Translations under genes and position numbers: made by a program
In this document: in pieces, positions 9,168 through 22,000 of the stretch
Position numbering within the stretch: position 1 is the stretch's first letter
Layout: each line of letters opens with the position of its first letter
NCBI GenBank assembly: GCA_905221605.1
Contig: CAJNDS010002001.1
Location: 489,001-553,000 of the forward strand
Direction: 5' to 3'
Length of the DNA: 64,000 nt
DNA from: Symbiodinium natans
Taxonomy: Eukaryota > Sar > Dinophyceae > Suessiales > Symbiodiniaceae
The notes under the pieces: generated by a model
The model's input: only the letters and a program-made list of their open reading frames with translations
Database searches by the model: none
Told to the model about the DNA's origin: nothing

Positions 9168-9303
9168 AAACCCCAGAAACTGACTCCTGTCATATGTGCT
9201 GGTACAACTTCCGAGCGGAACAGAAGGTTCACGTTAACGGGATCTTTCCAGAGCTTGCGCTGCAATACCCAACCAGAATACAGACTCTACAGCCCCCAAA
9301 AAC
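9168..9303. CDS. Exon-like island, plus strand slightly favoured
   Basis: Plus frame ETDSCHMCWYNFRAEQK then VHVNGIFPELALQYPTR has a Cys-x-x-Cys and good third-base bias. The minus frame is also open (LYSGWVLQRKLWKDPV). No family recognised. Confidence 0.38.
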
Positions 9304-9385
9304 CTAAACCCTAAACCCTAAACCCGAAACCCGAAACCCTAAACCCTAAACCCCAAACCCTAAACCCTAAACCCTAAACCCTGCC

Positions 9386-9478
9386 ATCGAGCCAAAGAGA
9401 TGACGCCACCTGCACGAAGGCCTTGCGAACAAGTCGGTCCTCGGCGGTTTGCCAGCACTTCCGAAAACTTTATTGAAT
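9386..9478 (-). CDS. Short exon candidate, minus
   Basis: Minus frame KCWQTAEDRLVRKAFV then QVASSLWLDG has the strongest third-position GC of the open frames here. It lies downstream of the AAA+ lid exon on the same strand and could be its C-terminal continuation, but no AAA+ motif is visible in it. Confidence 0.38.
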
Positions 9479-10000
9479 AGACCCAAAGGTTTAGGGTTTA
9501 GGGTTTAGGGTTTAGGGTTTAGGGTTTAGGGTTTAGGGTTTAGGGTTTAGGGTTTAGGCTATTTACCCTAACGGTCCATGTACGGTATTTTAAATATACT
9601 TTGGACCCAAAGTGAGGGCCTACTCATTGTCCCAGTTGAAGGATTTCTTCGTAAGTAGACTCAGGTTCACTCTGCTCTTAGGCGCTGAACCCTACAACGC
9701 TACCTTTACGTGCGTTGTACTAAGCGCAATATACTGAACGCTACGAAAGTTTGCCGCAATGGAACCCTATAATTCCTAAACCCTGAACCCAGATTATCGT
9801 GTAGATTTGGCACATGAACTCGGTCTGGTCGGAAGCTCAGGGCCCTTACTACCCTAAACCCTAAACCCTAAAACCCTAAAACCCTAAACCCTAAACCTTA
9901 CACCGCGTCCTACACCCTAAGCTGTAGGTAAGTAGGGTCCCAGGTAGCCCCTGAGAGGGCGCGCCTAGCCCTGTTCGTGTTGTGTGAGCAAGCCGAGGGC

Positions 10001-13000
10001 TGTGCGACGTCGGCCAGGGAGTAGCCATCGGTCTTTTCACTGATATCCTGGTGGGCTCTCTTATTCAAGGGCTTTTGGGCCCAAAGGCCTTACGTTATAA
10101 GGTTTTGGGCTAGTTGAGCCTAAGGTTTATAGAGGGTTTAGGGTACATGGTTCAGGGTTTAGGGTTCAAGGTTGAAGGCTTAGAGTTTAGGGCTTATAAG
10201 GTCTCAAGCACATTGAGTAGTAATCCCGACACCCTGAACCCGAAATTACCTGTGCTTAATCGGGACTTAAGGAATTGGGTACTTTTACTAGGCCCTTAAA
10301 ACCCTCTGAGAAGTATTCCTACATGTAATCTTCTTCAACCGAATAAGGGAAAATATGAAATACCCCGAGGGCCTACCTAGTTTATGTCTTCCCATAGAAC
10401 CCAGAAAGGGACTATTTTTTACAGGGTATCGAAGGCCCAAAACTCCCTACTAAGAACGAGAAACCCTAAATGCAACACATCTGATTCGGCTGGAGCGTAG
10501 TTCAAGGGCGCATCTTTCTTTCGCCCACTTCTACGAAAGTTACGCAATTTACCGTCTGATGGCTGGCTTTCAGGGGTGGCGGAGATTGCAAGGAGGGAGG
10601 GGGAAGGCTTAGACTGCTTTGAAATTCGAGTGGAAGCTTATCTGGCACAACTTGATTCACACCTTAAGAACGAAACGAGCAAAAAAAGGGTCTTAAACCT
10701 GAACTTTAAGGTTCTCTGAGCTCCTGGAGCTCTGTCTCCGCGAGCTGCGCCCGGTGGCCGTCACTGGCGGCCTGGCACGGTGCGATTTTAGGGTTTAGGG
10801 TTTAGGGTTTAGGGCTTAGGGCTTAGGGCTTAGGGCTTAGAGCTTAGGGCTAGAGTTGAGGGTTTGTTTAGGGTTGTTTCGGGTTGTTTAGGTTTGTTCA
10901 GGGTTTAGGGTCTAGGGTTAGGGTTTAGGGTTTAGGGGTTTAGGGTTAAGGAGGTTTAGGGTTCAAGGGGCTGGAGGTTAGTTTTTGGGGAAGTTTTGAA
11001 GTTCAGGGTTGGGGCGGAGATTAGGTTTCCAGGGCTTAGCTAGTTTAGCAGGTCTAGGCTTTAAAGGCTGTAAAGCATCCAAGCAACAAGGAAACAGTAA
11101 ATACCACATCCAAGGCAAGAAGACAGGGTAATTAAACAGTAATCAGTCCACCTAAGCCTATAAAATCCCTGACCCCCTACCCTCTATAGGGGCTTGGGGT
11201 CCTTAAGGTAGTATACTTAGGAGTATAGGGGGAACCTTTAGGGGTACAACCTTAGGGTACGAGTCCTAGTCCGTTGATACCCCCCGCCACCACCCGCCAA
11301 ATCCTAAACAAACCCTCAAACCCTATCCCTAACCCCCTGGCCGTCCATACCCTAAACCTGCCTTAGTCAGCACAAGGTGCCGGAGAAGCGCGAGGCGTGC
11401 CTGTAGGTGTGCAGGGTTTTGCTTGGGGTTTGGGGCATAGGGACTAGGGTTCGGGGTTCAGGGTTTCGGGTTTGGGGGGGGGGGGGGGGGGGGGCAGGAG
11501 GGGGAGTGCGGGGGAAGTCGAAAAATCTCTGAACCCCTAAAATCTAGGTTTTAGGGCTTAGGGCTTGTGGTCCCCAAAAGCCCGCCCACCCACACCCACC
11601 ACCTGAACAATATGAAAAGCAAATCCAAGAACCCCCCCCCCCCCCCGCACTGAAACCAAGAAACGACCCTAAACACAGCCCAAGCCATTAGAATAAAAAC
11701 CATCACCAAACACACAGCCTCAACCCCCCACCCCCTCCCCCCCCTCCAAAAAGAAAAACAAAAAAACGCCCAGCCCCAAACCCTAAACCCTACACCCTAA
11801 ACCCTCAACCCCAAGTCCCAACCCTAAACCTAAACCGAAAAACCCTAAACTCTGAAGCCTTAACCCTAAACCCTACACCACGCCTCGGCGGAGGGAGCTC
11901 CCACCTACGGGCTTGCACTCCAAAGCAAACAGGGCAGGGTTTAGGGTTTAGGGTTTAGGGTTTAGGGTTTAGGGTTTAGGGTTTAGGGTTTAGGGTTTAG
12001 GGTTTAGGGTTTAGGGTTTAGGGTTTAGGGTTTGGGGTTTGGGGTTTGGGGTTTAGGGGTTAGGGGTTAGGGGTTAGGGGTTAGGGGTTAGGGGTTAGGG
12101 GTTAGGGGTTAGGGGTTAGGGTTGGGTTTTGGGTTTAGGGTTTAGGGTTTAGGGCTTAGGGTTTAGGGTTTAGGGTTCAGGGTTTCGGATTTAGGGTTTA
12201 GGGCTTAGGGAGAGAAATCTTCGGTGCCTTTCTCTGAGGATGTTGGGCTTTGGGTTTATAGGGCTTAGGGTTTTGGGCTTTTGGGCCTAGGGTTTAAGTT
12301 TGGGGCTTGGGGTTTTGGGGTTTAGGGTTGTTTGGGGTTCGGGTTTTGGGGTTTACGGGTCCACCGACCATGGCGGCGTGTTGGATGAGTTGGGGAGGTG
12401 TTAACCTCCCTTTTCCCCTCCCCCCCGGACTGTATAAGGTTTTTGGTCAGCTCCAAAACTAGGGCTACCCTAAATAAGAGGGGCCGCCTTATAAGAAGGA
12501 CCCCAACAAGGACCATGGTTTAGAGAAGCGACCATGAATCAGATGAAGGGTCCCTTCTAGGGTTCCCTCCTTCTATCCCTATTAGGGGGGCTTGAAGGCA
12601 AGGGGGGGGGGGGGGGGGATGTAAATATTTTCAGAGGCACCCTAAACCCTGCTTCCAAAAAAACCCTCAGCCCGCAACCCTACATGCTCAACCCCCGGTA
12701 CCATAGTGGCTATCTGAAAGGGTACTAAACCCTAAGCCCAAAGCCCTAAGCCCTGAGCCCTAAACCTTAAACCCTAAACCCTATAAACCCTAAACCACTA
12801 AATCTATCCGATAGCCAAACAGGAGTTGGCGGACACTGCACAGTTCCAGCCCCTGATCTCTTACGCGTGGCATCGCTGACAAAAAACGGAGCTCCTTTCA
12901 GTGTCGTCTTTAGAAGTGTTGCTTCAGAACGTTGAGCATAACTTGGCTGCACTCAGGAGGTAGCTATAAATTTGATTTTTAGCTGCCTTCTTAAGAAACC

Positions 13001-16000
13001 CAATAAACCCAAAAAGGCTAAAGATGTAAAGTTACAGTAAAGCACCACAAAGATAAAAGGCCATGAGCTGCCGTGACCGTCAAGCTTGTAATAACGCAAC
13101 ATCAGCGAGTTGACAATCGACTTGGTGCCAGGAGTGCGGCCAACAGAAGCTTTCTTCTCGAGAAATCGAAGGATGCTGGCAGATGGATTCGCTGTCAAAT
13201 CCAAACACGACGACTCGGTGGTACAACCGAAGAATGCGCCAGAACGGCCCTAAACCCTAAACCGCTGGGGGGGGGGGGGGGTCTAGGTAACCCTCAGACC
13301 GTAGACCCTATACTTTAGAAGGTGCTGGGCGGCCGATCGCTTTTGCCCTAAAGGTCCACTCACCTAAATTCAGAATGCCTGGGCCTCAAAGTACTTGCCA
13401 TCTTGGGGACTGTGGGGCCCATGTATGCAATCATGACGTACATGGTCCCTTAGGGCATGTGTTTTTGGGGTTTGGATAAGGTTGAGGTGTGAGGCCCCTG
13501 AGCTTGCAGGTATAATACATAAAACTGTATGGAAGTGGAGTCCCCGGTAAGCCCCTAGTCAGCTAGAAGCTCGAAACCCTAGACCCTACAAACCCCGCAG
13601 ACCCAACCACCCCCAATCACCCTGTAGAAACCCTACGAACACTAAACTTCCCGTATACCTAACCCTAAACCCTAAACTCTAAACCCTAAACCCTAGACCC
13701 TAAACCCTAAACCCTACACCCAAAACCCTAAACCCTCCCTAACCCCCCTCCCGCCCGCAACTGGCACCTCGACAGCATCGCCAAAGCGGCGCAAAGCTGC
13801 CTCATCGATGGCCTGCCACTCTTTCGGTTGGGAGCTCAGGGTTGCTGGGGTTTAGGGTTTAGGGTTTAGGGTTTAGGGTTTAGGGTTTAGGGTTTAGTTC
13901 GGGTTTAGGGCTTAGGGCGTAGGCTTCTTTACCCTACGTGGAGCTTCAGGGAATCCCGCTTGTAAGCCCCCTAAGTCCGCTAAGGTTGTACGTAGACTGG
14001 CAAGTTGGGGTTTTCAGTACGCATGAACCTCCCAGTAGAGGGTTTAGGGTTTAGGGTTAGGGTTTAGGGTTTAGGGTTTAGGGTTTAGGGTTTAGGGTTT
14101 AGGGTTTAGGGTTTAGGGTTTAGGGTTTAGGGTTTAGGGTTTAGGGTTTAGGGTTTAGGGTTTAGGGTTTAGGGTTTACGGAGAGCACTCTAAACCCTAA
14201 ACGCTAAACCCTTCAGGGTTTTTTGGGATCCCAGGTGCAACCGAATCTATGCTTGGGCTTAGGGTGCTTCTAAGGGTTGGGCGAGGGATCTCGCTCAGAA
14301 GGCCAACAAAAGGCTGGGGATGTACCACTAATTGCCCAAGAACGCCACCAGTCTAGAAGTCCATGCATGTATTGCCCTTATACGGCTATTTACGGGAAGA
14401 TTATTGCAATTTCGTTTGTTTGTGTTTTCTTTTCTTTTCTTTTCTTTTCTTTTCTTTTCTTTTCTTTTCTTTTCTTTTCTGTTTGTCGCCGGGGGCGGGG
14501 GGGGGGGGGGGGGGGGTTGAAAAGCAAATAGTAGGAACTAACTAGTATGATTTCAGGACTCTTGTAAAGGAAGCTACCCACCTGAAAGCCGTCATATACA
14601 TGTTGGGGGGGGACGCGCTTGGCTCCGCAACTTTCTAGGGGTTGTACCTTGGGCCCTTAAGGCTCTACCCTTGGGTTTTGGGGACCGATTTAGGGTTTAG
14701 GGTTTAGGGTTTAGGGTTTAGGGTTTAGGGTTTAAGGGCCATGCTAGGAGTATATTGAGGGGAACCTTTTGGGGTACAACCCTAGGGGTACGAGTCTTAA
14801 TCCCTTGAGCAACATGGTCGATGATTTGAGGTACCTTATATCATCCATTTTCTCGGGGGATCCTACTATTTGGGAACCTATATTAGCGGTCCCTTATTAG
14901 TGTAAACCCCATATACGGTGGTTTATTTGGATACGATCTTGCAACCCCCCAAGCCCGATACGCCTGAGCCTTAAACTTTGGCCCCGTAAACTCTGGGACT
15001 TTAGGGTGTTAGGGTTTGCCTGAGAAAGCCTTAAGTCGTCAGGTACTTCTGTAGGCTCCAACCCTAAACCCTAAACCCTAAACCTTAAATCCTAAACCCT
15101 AAACCCTAAACCCTCAACCCTCAACCCTCAAACCCTAACCCCCCGGCCTCCGCCCTATTCGTGGCTCCAAGAAAGAATATCTTCTCGTCGCCGGTGCCTC
15201 CGCAAGTGGGCTTCCAGGGATGGTAGGTTTAGGGTTTAGGGTTTAGGGTTTAGGGTTCAGGGTTCAGGGTTCAGGGTTCAGGGTTCAGGGTTCAGGGTTC
15301 AGGGTTCAGGGTTTAGGGTTTAGGGTTCAGGGTTCAGGGCTTAGGGTTTAGGGTTTAGGGTTCAGGGTTTAGGGTTTAGGGTTTAGGGTTTACAGTTTAG
15401 GGCTTCGGGTTTCGGGTTTCGGGGTTAAGGGCCCATGTTCCTAAAAACTGAATACTTGGGCCTTAGAGTACTTCCTGTATAGGGACTTTGGGGGGCCAAG
15501 GATATATCGATGAGGTATACGGACCCTTACGGTTAGGGTTTAGGGTTTAGGGATAAGGGTTAAGTGATATATAAAGGCTTCGGGTTTAGGGCTTGGGGCT
15601 TAAGTTGGGGTTCAAGCTTTGGTCTGTAGCTCTCCTGGCTTAGGGTTTCGGGGGTTGCGTAAGCTTTAGGGTGTGGGTGTAGGTCTGAAGCTTCAGGTTT
15701 CGGCGCTGAGGGCTTAGGCTTTGCAATGAAGCATTCACATGGGCGCTTGAAAAAGAGGGTAACCCACCTTGATGCCCCAAAATGGCATACTCCCCTTTTA
15801 GTTTTGGGAAAACTCCCATGTATCGATTTCAGGATATTGTGTTGTTTTGTTTTGGTTAGTTTATCATTAACGATTGTTATATTTATTGTTACTCAAAGAA
15901 AACTGATTTGTGTTCGTGTTAGCAGCAATTGGAAGTAATGCTGCATTTGCTTGGATTACATAATAACTCAACTCGAAAAAGAAAAACATCTGGCTCATGG

Positions 16001-19000
16001 AAGGGGTTTCCGGAAGTGGTTTAGGGTTTAGAGTTTAGGGTTCCTGATCCTTACCGAGGGGATGCTAGATATGGGCCACGGCCACGCAGGGCTGTCAAGA
16101 AAAAATGACCTTGTTAAGATCTATTGCCCCAACCATTCTCTATAAAGAACGAAAACCTGTAAATCCTAAACCCCGAAACCCTTAAACTTTCGGGGTTTAG
16201 GGTTTAGGACCTATAAACCCTGAACCCGACAGTCGAAATTAAAGCCTGAAGCAGTGACGTACTAGGCAGCTCGGGGAAAAGAAAGGGTTGGTGGAACTCA
16301 TATGCCGGATCTAAGACCGCTGGATGCAGGCATAGTGCGAGCAGGAACGGAAGGGAAACGAGGGTACAGAAAATGGGGTGGCAGAATGGGATCCCAGAAG
16401 TGACTGCAAGCCCCAAAGTCACCAACACGAATCCTCCCACCAACCGAAAGAAAACGCCACCGTAAACCGTCAACCCTAAAGCCCTAAACCCCAAACCCTA
16501 AACCCTAAACCCTAAACCCCGAAACCCCTAAACCTCTAAACCCCTAAACCCCGAAACCCCGAAACCCCGAAACCCCTAAACCCCTAAACCCCTAAACCCC
16601 TAAACCCCTAAACCCCTAAACCCCTAAACCCCTAAACCCCTAAACCCCTAAACCGCACAAGTAAGGCCAGGGGCTGAAGCCATCCATCCAGGCCAGTAGG
16701 GCATTGGTGGTGGACCGATGGTGCTGGCAAGGCGCGCAGTTCGGAGTCAATTCGCAGGTTTCTTGTTCATCTTACCGGTTTTTAGTGGGGGTCTAGTGGG
16801 GCTAACTGGGGTTTAAGGGGTTTAGGGGTCATCTTACCAGTTTTTAAGTGGGGCTAGCACGGATTTAAGGGGGTTTTAAGGGGGTTGGGTTTAGGGGTTC
16901 TTAGTAGGGAGCCAGGCACTTTGCAGGTCCTACGTACCACTTCCTGTGGTATGCTGGATGAGAACCTACAAACTCCCTAGTTTAAGACCCCCTAAGTACC
17001 CGAACCCCTCCAAGTGCCCCTAAGTAAGGGCCTCACTATACCTCAATGGCCAGGGCATCTTAAAGGGTACATGGGAGGGGTGGTAGCCAAGTAGCCATAC
17101 TAAATTAGCATACCTTCTAAAAACAATTGGGGCTGATTCCTTCATAGTAAGGGAACCCAGAACCAACGAAAGGGCAACAACTGGGCTACAAAGACCCCTA
17201 TTTAGTAGGTATACTCCTTAAATTTGTAGGCAAATGGGGTCACAGGTAAACCTAAACCCTAAAAGGGTTTAGGGTTTAGGGTTTAGGGGTTAGGGTTTAG
17301 GGTTTAGGGTTCGAAGGCAATGCCGGGCCTAAGCCTATACCCCGACGCAGGCTCTTCAGGGCAAGCCGCCGGTGTAACGTAGGGTTCAAGACTTTGAGGC
17401 TCCCCTAAACCCCAAAACCCGACCCCCTAAACCCTAAACCCTACCTCTCATTTAGAGGCCCCCGCACTTCGAGAGTTGAAGAAAAGTTGAAGAGGGTGCA
17501 CCAGAGGCGCCTCTTACCGGGAACTCCTCCACCGCAGCCACCTCCAAGTCGATCTTGCGCCACCATGGTCGGCAAGTGCCCTCTTCTTCAGCTCCACCAC
17601 GTGGGCGGTTTAGGCTTTTGGGTTTAGGGGTTTCGGGGTTAAGGGTTCCGGGTTTAGGGTTGAGGGTTTGGGTTTAGGGTTTAGGAATGGAGGGTTTAGG
17701 AATTGAAGTTCGTCGTGACTGCCGACACTGAGTCGCAGCTAGCCTTTGCCACCCGCAATCTTAAATTACATACCTTGCCTGTAGCCACAAGACCAGGGAG
17801 CTTGTAAGAAACCATACTACGGAACCCGAAAATTTGGAAACTAATGTACTAAGGACAACTTCCTGGCTTCAAGGTTCTTTCCTTCATGACCTTTCTGGGA
17901 CCCCCAAACCCGGCACCCTAACTCCCGAACCCTGAAAACAACCGTAAACCCTGAAACCTAAACCCTGAACCCTAAACCCTAATCCCGAACCCTGAACCCT
18001 GAACCCTAAACCCTACACCCCGAACCCTAAACCCTAAACCCTGAAAACAACACAACGACGGGCCTCTGCCACGCCACTGCCATCCCGGCTGCCCAACAGT
18101 GAATCCACCTGCAGTCCGCGACGCAAAAAGGCCAAAGTCGGGCTTAGGGTTTAGGGTTTAGGGTTTAGGGTTTAGGGTTTAGGGTTTAGGGTTTAGGGTT
18201 TAGGGTTCTACCCGAATCCGCCCCGGAAGGCGCCAGTCCGGTTTCTAGGGAGGGATGTTCAGCCGAGGCCGAACTCTGAGTCGGGACACCTTCGCGCCTT
18301 AACATAGCTGCATGGTCCCTTGCTGTGGGCCTTGGAGGGGATACCCCTTAGATGATGTACCGGATCACACGCAAGGGCACATACTTCAGAACCCTTTAAG
18401 GAAGGGACCATATAGAGGAACCATAAAACTACCCTGAGATGAGCCCGAAGCCCTAAACCATACGAACTCTAACCCCCTACACCCCTCAGGCCCTCAGCCC
18501 TAAACCCTTCAGGGCTTCGGACACACGCCTGCGTGCTTGGTTTAGGTAGGTAGGTAAGGCACAGGGTTGAGGGTGTAGGGTTGCCAAAAAAACCGCTGCG
18601 CCCTCGGAGGAGCCCATGGCGGTTTGGCCGACGATCTTGACATGCAGGATTTTGTCCAGGAATGCCTCCAGTTCCTGGCTTTAGGGTTTAAGGTTTAGGT
18701 TTAGGGCTGACTAGCCCCGCTTGCACCAGCGGCTTGGGGGCAATCTTGGGCGACCTGCAGCAAATCCTTGTTCCCCTTCCACACTTTGGCAGGAAGCCCT
18801 TGCAGGTTGGCAGTTTCCGCCTCCCGGGCCCAGTGTACCTCCTCTCGGTAGATTGGGTTTAGGGTTGAGGGTTGAGGGTTTAGGGTTTAGGGTTTAGGGT
18901 TGAGGGTTGAGGGTGTAGGGTGTAGGGTGTAAGGTGTAGGGTGTAGGGTTTAGCCCATCTACAGGGATACCAGAATGGGCTATCACATTAGACCCTGTAG

Positions 19001-22000
19001 CCTCTAACCCGCATAGTCAACCCCTGTAAGCCCTTAGAACACACCAGAAGGCCGTGACCCCCTAAAGGGTTTCGGGGTTCAGGGCTTTTTGGGCTTAGGG
19101 TTTAGGGGATGAGGGTTGATGGATGGAACCCCTGGTGGCCTTGCGATATAGGGGTTCAGGGTTTTAGGGCTTAGGGTTTTAGGTTGGGATGTGCCCCCTG
19201 ATACTAACAGTCCTTACTAGGGGCACCCCCCCCCCCCAATTGTCAAGTTAAGGAATGTACCTACAGATTAGTAGTAGTACCGGGAATTTAGCAGGTATAA
19301 CCCTTAAACTGACCCTAAACCCTAAACCCTAAGCCCTAAACCCTAAACCCCTCCCGGCCTCGTCCAGGAAGACCACGGCCGGTGAGCATTCACGCACGAC
19401 CTCCTCCAGGGCCTTCTACATAGGGTTAAGGGTTTAGGGTTTAGAGTTTAGAGTTTGGGGTTTACAGTTTAGGGTTTAGGGTTTCAGGTTTGGGGTTTAG
19501 GGTCTAGGCTTTAGGGTTTAGGGTTTAGGGGTTTCGGAATTGAGGGTTTAGGGTTTACAGATTGAGGGTTTTGAGTTTTGGGGTTTGGGAATTGAGGGTT
19601 CAAGGTTTAGGGCTTAGGAATTGAGGGTTTAGGGTTTGGGGGTATCGGGTTTACGGTTAGGGGTTTAATTAGGGTTTAGGAATTGAGGGTTTAGCGTTTC
19701 GGGTTTAGGGTCCAGGGAGGGACACTCTATGTCAAGATAGTCGGAAAGGGTTCCGAAGTATGGGCCCATTATCAAGGGACCACGCAACTACCCTAAGGCT
19801 CTAGTTCGAAACAGGTTTAGGGTTTAGGGTTTAGGGTTTAGGGTGTTGTAGGTAGAGTCGTACTATCGTAGTAGAGTGGGGGCAAGACTTGCTTCTGAAT
19901 GAAAACCACCCACTCAAAGATGTCGGTTTAGGGTAACACGGTCCCTGTTACTGCTCTGGAATGCTCGCTTCCGTACGGCAAGATATATGGTGCCTTGTTA
20001 CCACAGGGTTTAGGGCTCGGGGCTGTAATCTTCGAGCGGACTCGAGACTATACTGAGTCCCTATGGTTCCATGTACTCACTCAAAAATATATACTCCCGT
20101 ACGCAGAGAGCGCACTGCCCTCCGGAGACTTTCACGACGCCGAAAGCAGAGTTCGGGATGACGTGGTAGTCGTGGTTGACGGAGAAGCCCTCGAGGATTT
20201 CCCCCAGCTTAGAATCCCTAAATTCCAAAATCCCTAAACCCCTGAATTCGTAATCCCTAAATTCCAACATTCCGAAATTCCTAAAAACCCTAAATTCCTG
20301 AATTCCTAAGTTCCTAAAATCTAAAATCCCTAAACCCCTAAATTCCTAAATCCCTATGTCCCTGAATTCGTAATCCCTAAATTCCAACATTCCGAAATTC
20401 CTAAAAACCCCAAATTCCTGATTTCCTAAGTTCCTAAAATCTAAAATCCCTAAACCCCTAAATTCCTAAATCCCTATGTCCCTAAATTCCTAAATCCCTA
20501 AATTCCTAAATTCCAAATCCCTATATCCCTAAATTCCTAAATCCCTAAATCCCAAAAGCACGGTGCAGCTCCGTGCCTGCACCCGGCGCTGAGACTCGCC
20601 GTAGAACTTGGACATCACGTCGCCCGGACGAACTGGTGCGGGGCGCGGGCGACACTAGGGTTTAGGGTTTAGGGTTTAGGGTTTAGGGTTTAGGGTTTAG
20701 GGTTTAGGGTTTAGGGTTTAGGGTACCTACATAGTGCAAAGTAGGGTCTCTGTAGTAGGAATTACTATTCTGGCTTGGGTAAGTGTCCACCATGTAGGTA
20801 CTTAGGACTCTGCGGGCCTGTAAATCATGGGACTCTTCCTTTGCATATGGCTTTGGAGGCACACAGAACGGTTGAAAAATCATTGTGTTGTTGGCCCGCA
20901 GGCCGTCGACGCATTCTTACATCTTTGTGTTCTCTGAGCCAGGCTTGCTTCCTGCTTGGACGAGGTACCGGCCCTGGCAGCCAGCAGAGTTGCCGCTTGA
21001 ACGCCACTCCACGCCGTGCGCTTGCTGAGTAGATGTACAAAATCGGCATTATGTCGCGGTAACGCTGAGGATCTCTACGTTTCCGTGTTCGTTCGTCTTC
21101 TTTGTTTGTTGGTCTTGCCGATCTTGGGACCCCCGGTTAATTCGGGGTGGTGGTGGGCTTCTTTTGGCCTGGGTTCCCGAGGTCGTGCTTCTGTGGCCTT
21201 CGGTTTGTTTTGGCCTTCTGACGAATGGAGATCTCTGGGACCCTTAATTTCGATGTGGCGCTTTTGGGGACGTAAGTTCCCCGGGCAACCTCGGAAGCAT
21301 AAGTCTTCTTCTCAATTGGGACGATATATTTCTCGTTTAGATTCTTAATTGGTGCTTTTGGAGCAGAAGCCTCTTGCACCGGCGAGATATGTTCCATGAC
21401 ACCCTTTTCTCGAGTTTCTCAATCTGATATTCTTCTGCCTTCCTTGGAACCCTACAACGTTGCGTACCCTTGGGTGTGGGGACCCTTTTTAAGGATCCTC
21501 TGAGGGACTATAAGGGCAACATTGTAGGAACATGTTGAGGTTTCTCTTAGGGGTAGATCTTTAGGGGTCCGAGTATGACTCCCTTGAGTAAACCCTGTAA
21601 ACCCTAATGCTAAACCCTAAACCCCGACAAGCCCTATATGCCCTGTGTCCCTGACTCGAACTTGATAAGGATTGAAAGGCTTTGGGGGCTTGGCGTCCTT
21701 TGAATGCTGGGGCCTATAGAAAAAGGGAGGGGGAGGGGACCGATGACATAAGTTAGACTCTTGTATGGGTAGCTCTGTAAAGTAAGGTCGTCTTTAGGGT
21801 CCCCTAGATAGCGTGGCACCCTTATGAAAAGGACCTCCCAAAAAGGAGACCCAAAGCTAGAGAACTACCGTGACCTACCAAAATTCTTCTAGCCTTGCAT
21901 GCAACTAGGGAGCCCCCCTTCCTCTCTGTGTGGTGAAGCCCTACGGGTCCATGTGATCATATACTTGGGTCTCAACATCCCTATGTAGGAAGTATTTTAA

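Noticed and set aside
15726-15938. Ribosomal protein eS4-like start
   Set aside because: Only about 15 residues show resemblance, then the frame turns into AT-rich low-complexity sequence; not enough to name.
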